From Nitrospina sp. (GTDB lineage Bacteria; Nitrospinota; Nitrospinia; Nitrospinales; VA-1): a stretch of 64,000 nt of DNA. Below, piece after piece: positions 61,472-64,000 of the stretch (positions are counted from its first letter, which is position 1; each line of letters begins with the position of its first letter). A program made the translations under genes and the position numbers. Under the pieces are notes generated by a model. The model saw nothing but the letters and a program-made list of their open reading frames with translations, made no database searches and was not told where the DNA came from. The stretch is from NCBI GenBank assembly GCA_018697205.1, contig JABHTG010000057.1, positions 124,001 through 188,000 on the forward strand, in the 5' to 3' direction.

Positions 61472-62080
61472 ATGGCTAATCATGGGTCAGAAGGTGAACA
61501 CACTTTGCAGGAAAGATTTGGAACCAAGCAAAGTGCTTCCGCCTTTTACGATAAACAAATGTTAAACCACTTAAATTCTTCTATGCGTGATTTTATCTCT
61601 AAGCAGGAAATGGTTTTCATTGCGACTGCGGACTCTAAAGGCGAGTGCGATTGCTCTTTTCGTGCAGGTAAGTCAGGCTTTGTAAGAGTACTTAGTGACA
61701 AAACTCTTGCCTGCCCTGAATATAGAGGTAATGGCGTCATGGCCAGTTTAGGCAATATACTTGAAAATCAAAATATCGGGATGACCTTTATAGATTTTTT
61801 TGAAAACACCATAGGATTGCACGTAAATGGGACGGCTCAAGTCATTGAACATGAAGAATTCCTTAAAACTATAAAACAAGAGAAAGAAATAGGGCATGCA
61901 GTTCAAGAGAACGAGGAGAAAATTCCTGAGCGTTGGATTTTTATCACCGTAAAGGAAGCCTACATTCACTGTTCAAAACATATTCCTCTTCTTAAAAAAC
62001 TTGATAAAGAAATACACTGGGGGACAGACAAGGAAGTCTATAAAGGGGGGGACTTTTTTAAAGCAAAAAAAACCGACTGA
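61472..62080 (+). CDS. Pyridoxamine 5'-phosphate oxidase-fold protein
   Basis: 202 residues with AGAAGG before the ATG. The split-barrel flavin-binding fold is visible: DFISKQEMVFIATADSKGECDCSFRAG, FVRVLSDKTLACPEYRGNGVMASLGNI, IGMTFIDFFENTIGLHVNGTAQVIE. The pattern is that of the PNPOx-like family whose members use FMN, F420 or heme. The residues specific to genuine PdxH are not there, so it should not be called PdxH. The N-terminal 35 residues (HTLQERFGTKQSASAFYDKQM) match a family extension. It may detoxify a small molecule. It converges on the TPR lipoprotein gene. Confidence 0.82.
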   Translation: MANHGSEGEHTLQERFGTKQSASAFYDKQMLNHLNSSMRDFISKQEMVFIATADSKGECDCSFRAGKSGFVRVLSDKTLACPEYRGNGVMASLGNILENQNIGMTFIDFFENTIGLHVNGTAQVIEHEEFLKTIKQEKEIGHAVQENEEKIPERWIFITVKEAYIHCSKHIPLLKKLDKEIHWGTDKEVYKGGDFFKAKKTD

Positions 62081-62189
62081 CATTAACTTCTCATTAAAAA
62101 ACTACCCAATGCAGTTTTATGCAAAGTCTTTTTCAAAACCTCCAAAACTTTTAAACAAAAAAAGGTGCACAAGAAAATATAAAGCGCGT

Positions 62190-62927
62190 CTAGTCAAAAG
62201 GTGGCTCGGATTTCCTTTTTATATCTTTCTTTGTTAGGTTCATCCTTCCCTCAATAAACCTGAATTTGTTTTCCGCGATTTTCATAGTTTGCTGATTATT
62301 AGTTTTTTGCGACAGTTTTTTAACAATCGCAATTTCCTCAATAGCCTTTTCCCAATTTTTCATTCGTTCATATACACTAATTAAATTTAAATGTGCCTGC
62401 AAATGTTCTGGGTTAAATTCTATCACCTTAATGTAATGTTCCGCTGTTTTTGGGATATCTTGAAGGTACCAGTATTCCAATGCAATTTTAAAATGGATTG
62501 TCGGGTCATTAATTCTTGTTTCTGCAACTTTAAGATATTGCTCCAAAGCAAGTTCATTGAGCACTGATTTATCGTAAAGCGATGCAAGGCCAAGTCGAGC
62601 CTCATCATAGGTTGGATTTATTTCAACTGCCTTGTTGTATGATGCTAGAGCTTCTTCCCTTCTATCCCATTCTTCATAAATCAAGCCTTTTTGATAATGG
62701 GCTGGCGCATAAAAAGCGTTAACTTCTAAGGCTTTGTCAAGAATATCTATTGCCTCATCATAAGCACCTGTCTCTTGTTTACTGACAGCAAGCTTTATTG
62801 ACTCAGCAGGATCCTTTATTTGCTCAGAGCCTGACATTCCCACCACATTTTTTTTCTGTTCATTGCATCCAAAAAGCAATAAAAGTAGGCACAGGAAAAA
62901 AATCTTAATTTGAAATACCTTAACCAT
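62190..62927 (-). CDS. TPR lipoprotein
   Basis: 245 residues. A lipoprotein signal peptide (KIFFLCLLLLLFGCNEQ, lipobox LFGC) places it on a periplasmic membrane face. Four or five TPR motifs follow: GAYDEAIDILDKALEVNAFYA, APAHYQKGLIYEEWDRREEAL, YDEARLGLASLYDKSVLNELAL and LQAHLNLISVYERMKNWEKAI. It is probably a scaffold for an envelope complex. It lies 63 bases downstream of the unrecognised gene at the right edge, on the same strand, so it may be co-transcribed with it. Confidence 0.82.
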   Translation of the reverse strand: MVKVFQIKIFFLCLLLLLFGCNEQKKNVVGMSGSEQIKDPAESIKLAVSKQETGAYDEAIDILDKALEVNAFYAPAHYQKGLIYEEWDRREEALASYNKAVEINPTYDEARLGLASLYDKSVLNELALEQYLKVAETRINDPTIHFKIALEYWYLQDIPKTAEHYIKVIEFNPEHLQAHLNLISVYERMKNWEKAIEEIAIVKKLSQKTNNQQTMKIAENKFRFIEGRMNLTKKDIKRKSEPPFD

Positions 62928-62990
62928 TTTAAACTCTACAACAGATTGTTTTCCCGACTATAAAAAAAAAGTCTAGAAGGGCCGCTCTTA

Positions 62991-64000
62991 TTATTTTGAT
63001 TTCGCTTGTTCCTTTTCCCAGTTTTTGGTTGCTTCCTCAGCATTCATAATCTGAAAACACTGCCGATTGAGCACCGGATGTAAGGAAAATATCGGTGTAT
63101 TGAATGGTACGATAGCTCGTTCTTCCCCAGGAAGGAGCTGAAGGTGCATGTTGACAAAATTAAAACTAAGACCTTCCTGCCAAGGTTCCTTTGACAACTC
63201 AGCATAGGCAGGTATTTTGTCTGATGCATGTGTTCTAGTCATTAATCCGGACCCTCCCTGCAGACCATATTCATGGAGGTCAGGGGCCCCTTGAATTAAA
63301 ACGGAAACACGAGAGGAGTCAAACCATACCTTGAAGTTATTAACAACCTGCAAAAATGGACCTAGGCTCCCCATTCGTTCTAGAACAGCACGAGGATAAC
63401 TTAATTCAAGAGGATTTTCAGGTGAAGGAGCACCAACCTGATATTTACATTCTCGTTCTTTAACTTGAGATGCAGAAACAAATAAAAGGTTTGGATCTTC
63501 TAAATCTATTGGGAGCACTTGTGCATCATTGTAGCTCACGAGTTTATCCATATCATAAGCTAAGGGAAATGAGTATCCCTCCTTAGAATAAAACACACGC
63601 ACTCCGGCCTCCAAAGGGTCTTCAGGTTTGCGTGTTATTTTTAGATCAAAAGGAAGCATTAAATGAAAGGCGTTGGTCCGCGAATTCATAAAGGGGGCAC
63701 AAGCTCCCGGGAATTCACGGTGCACATCTTTGTTGTCCGGTTCGAACTTTCTTGGCCCACCGGTAAAATGCTGTCCTGCCTTTGCCTCTTTTGTCAGGTG
63801 ATATTTCCCCTGATAGTAAGCTCCTGCTCGTTTTTGTGCGATATCTAAAATATAATCAGGCACATCGGACTGCACGATAATTAATTGCTTTTCCAGAGGC
63901 GAACCTGCTGGCCGCATAGCGTCATTATAGATATCTAATTCCGCCTGAGTTTTTCGAATATCATAATCCAACTGACGTGCAAGATCTGGGTTCGAATAAC
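62991..64000 (-). CDS. Unrecognised protein, 5' end cut by window edge
   Basis: At least 336 residues. The track starts at a TTG (63971), but the frame stays open to the window end, reading YSNPDLARQLDYDIRK, so the true start is probably outside. I do not recognise the family. It has no membrane helix or signal sequence in the visible part. Mixed alpha/beta composition with short motifs HLMLPFDLKITRKPEDPLEAGVRVFY, LLFVSASQVKERECKYQVG and YGLQGGSGLMTRTHAS. The last 20 residues are charged. It lies upstream of the TPR lipoprotein gene in the same direction. Confidence 0.75.
   Translation of the reverse strand, partial: YSNPDLARQLDYDIRKTQAELDIYNDAMRPAGSPLEKQLIIVQSDVPDYILDIAQKRAGAYYQGKYHLTKEAKAGQHFTGGPRKFEPDNKDVHREFPGACAPFMNSRTNAFHLMLPFDLKITRKPEDPLEAGVRVFYSKEGYSFPLAYDMDKLVSYNDAQVLPIDLEDPNLLFVSASQVKERECKYQVGAPSPENPLELSYPRAVLERMGSLGPFLQVVNNFKVWFDSSRVSVLIQGAPDLHEYGLQGGSGLMTRTHASDKIPAYAELSKEPWQEGLSFNFVNMHLQLLPGEERAIVPFNTPIFSLHPVLNRQCFQIMNAEEATKNWEKEQAKSK

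Noticed and set aside
1-64000. CRISPR arrays, insertion sequences, integrases, prophage
   Set aside because: No regular repeats, transposase-like or integrase-like ORFs or terminal inverted repeats were seen.

Overview
The window is AT-rich DNA from a Gram-negative bacterium that I cannot name securely. Lipoproteins, a Wzx-type flippase, a periplasmic lytic transglycosylase, heptose-nucleotide genes, a class II (B12-dependent) ribonucleotide reductase and many B12-binding radical SAM enzymes fit a marine Nitrospinota or deltaproteobacteria-like lineage; this is inference from gene content only. No rRNA, CRISPR array, insertion sequence, integrase or phage gene was seen.

Positions 1-37,900 form one long cell-surface glycan locus, nearly all on the + strand. 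It holds GT4 and GT2 glycosyltransferases, SAM methyltransferases, and seven radical SAM enzymes (five with an N-terminal B12-binding domain, two with a Cys-rich C-terminal auxiliary region). It also holds three multi-membrane GT-C/YfhO/DUF2079-like proteins, a 1378-residue membrane-anchored envelope protein with a tandem repeated module, and a Wzx-like flippase that closes the locus. A compact sugar-nucleotide operon sits at 23.6-30.7 kb: heptose-7-P kinase (HddA-like), GDP-sugar dehydratase/reductase, an E1 alpha/beta thiamine-diphosphate pair without E2/E3, a ColD-like 3-dehydratase with His in place of the PLP lysine, a heptose-1-P guanylyltransferase (HddC-like) and a second SDR. Together these suggest a GDP-linked deoxyheptose, possibly 3,6-dideoxy and carrying a two-carbon branch added by the E1 pair.

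Positions 37,960-49,060 are mostly housekeeping and regulatory: an ElyC/YdcF-like DUF218 protein, a tRNA-Lys/tRNA-Glu operon with promoter and terminator, branched-chain aminotransferase, an FmdB-type zinc ribbon protein, an NtrB/NtrC-like two-component pair, two tandem aspartoacylase-family proteins (one intact, one lacking every catalytic motif), a TrmN6-like methyltransferase, and an in-frame fusion of MiaA (tRNA dimethylallyltransferase) with a TPR-containing soluble lytic transglycosylase.

Positions 49,400-64,000 hold a mixed set: an orphan ArsM-like arsenite methyltransferase, a VTT/TVP38 membrane protein, a 524-residue TPR protein, a DUF1698-like methyltransferase, a bacterial glycine-rich-domain-protein homologue, a TPR protein plus Lys-rich FGE-fold lipoprotein pair, nrdJ with two NrdR boxes 31 bp apart in its promoter, an exported MsrA-MsrB fusion, a pyridoxamine-oxidase-fold protein, a TPR lipoprotein, and an unrecognised protein that runs off the right edge. 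The first gene is likewise cut by the left edge.
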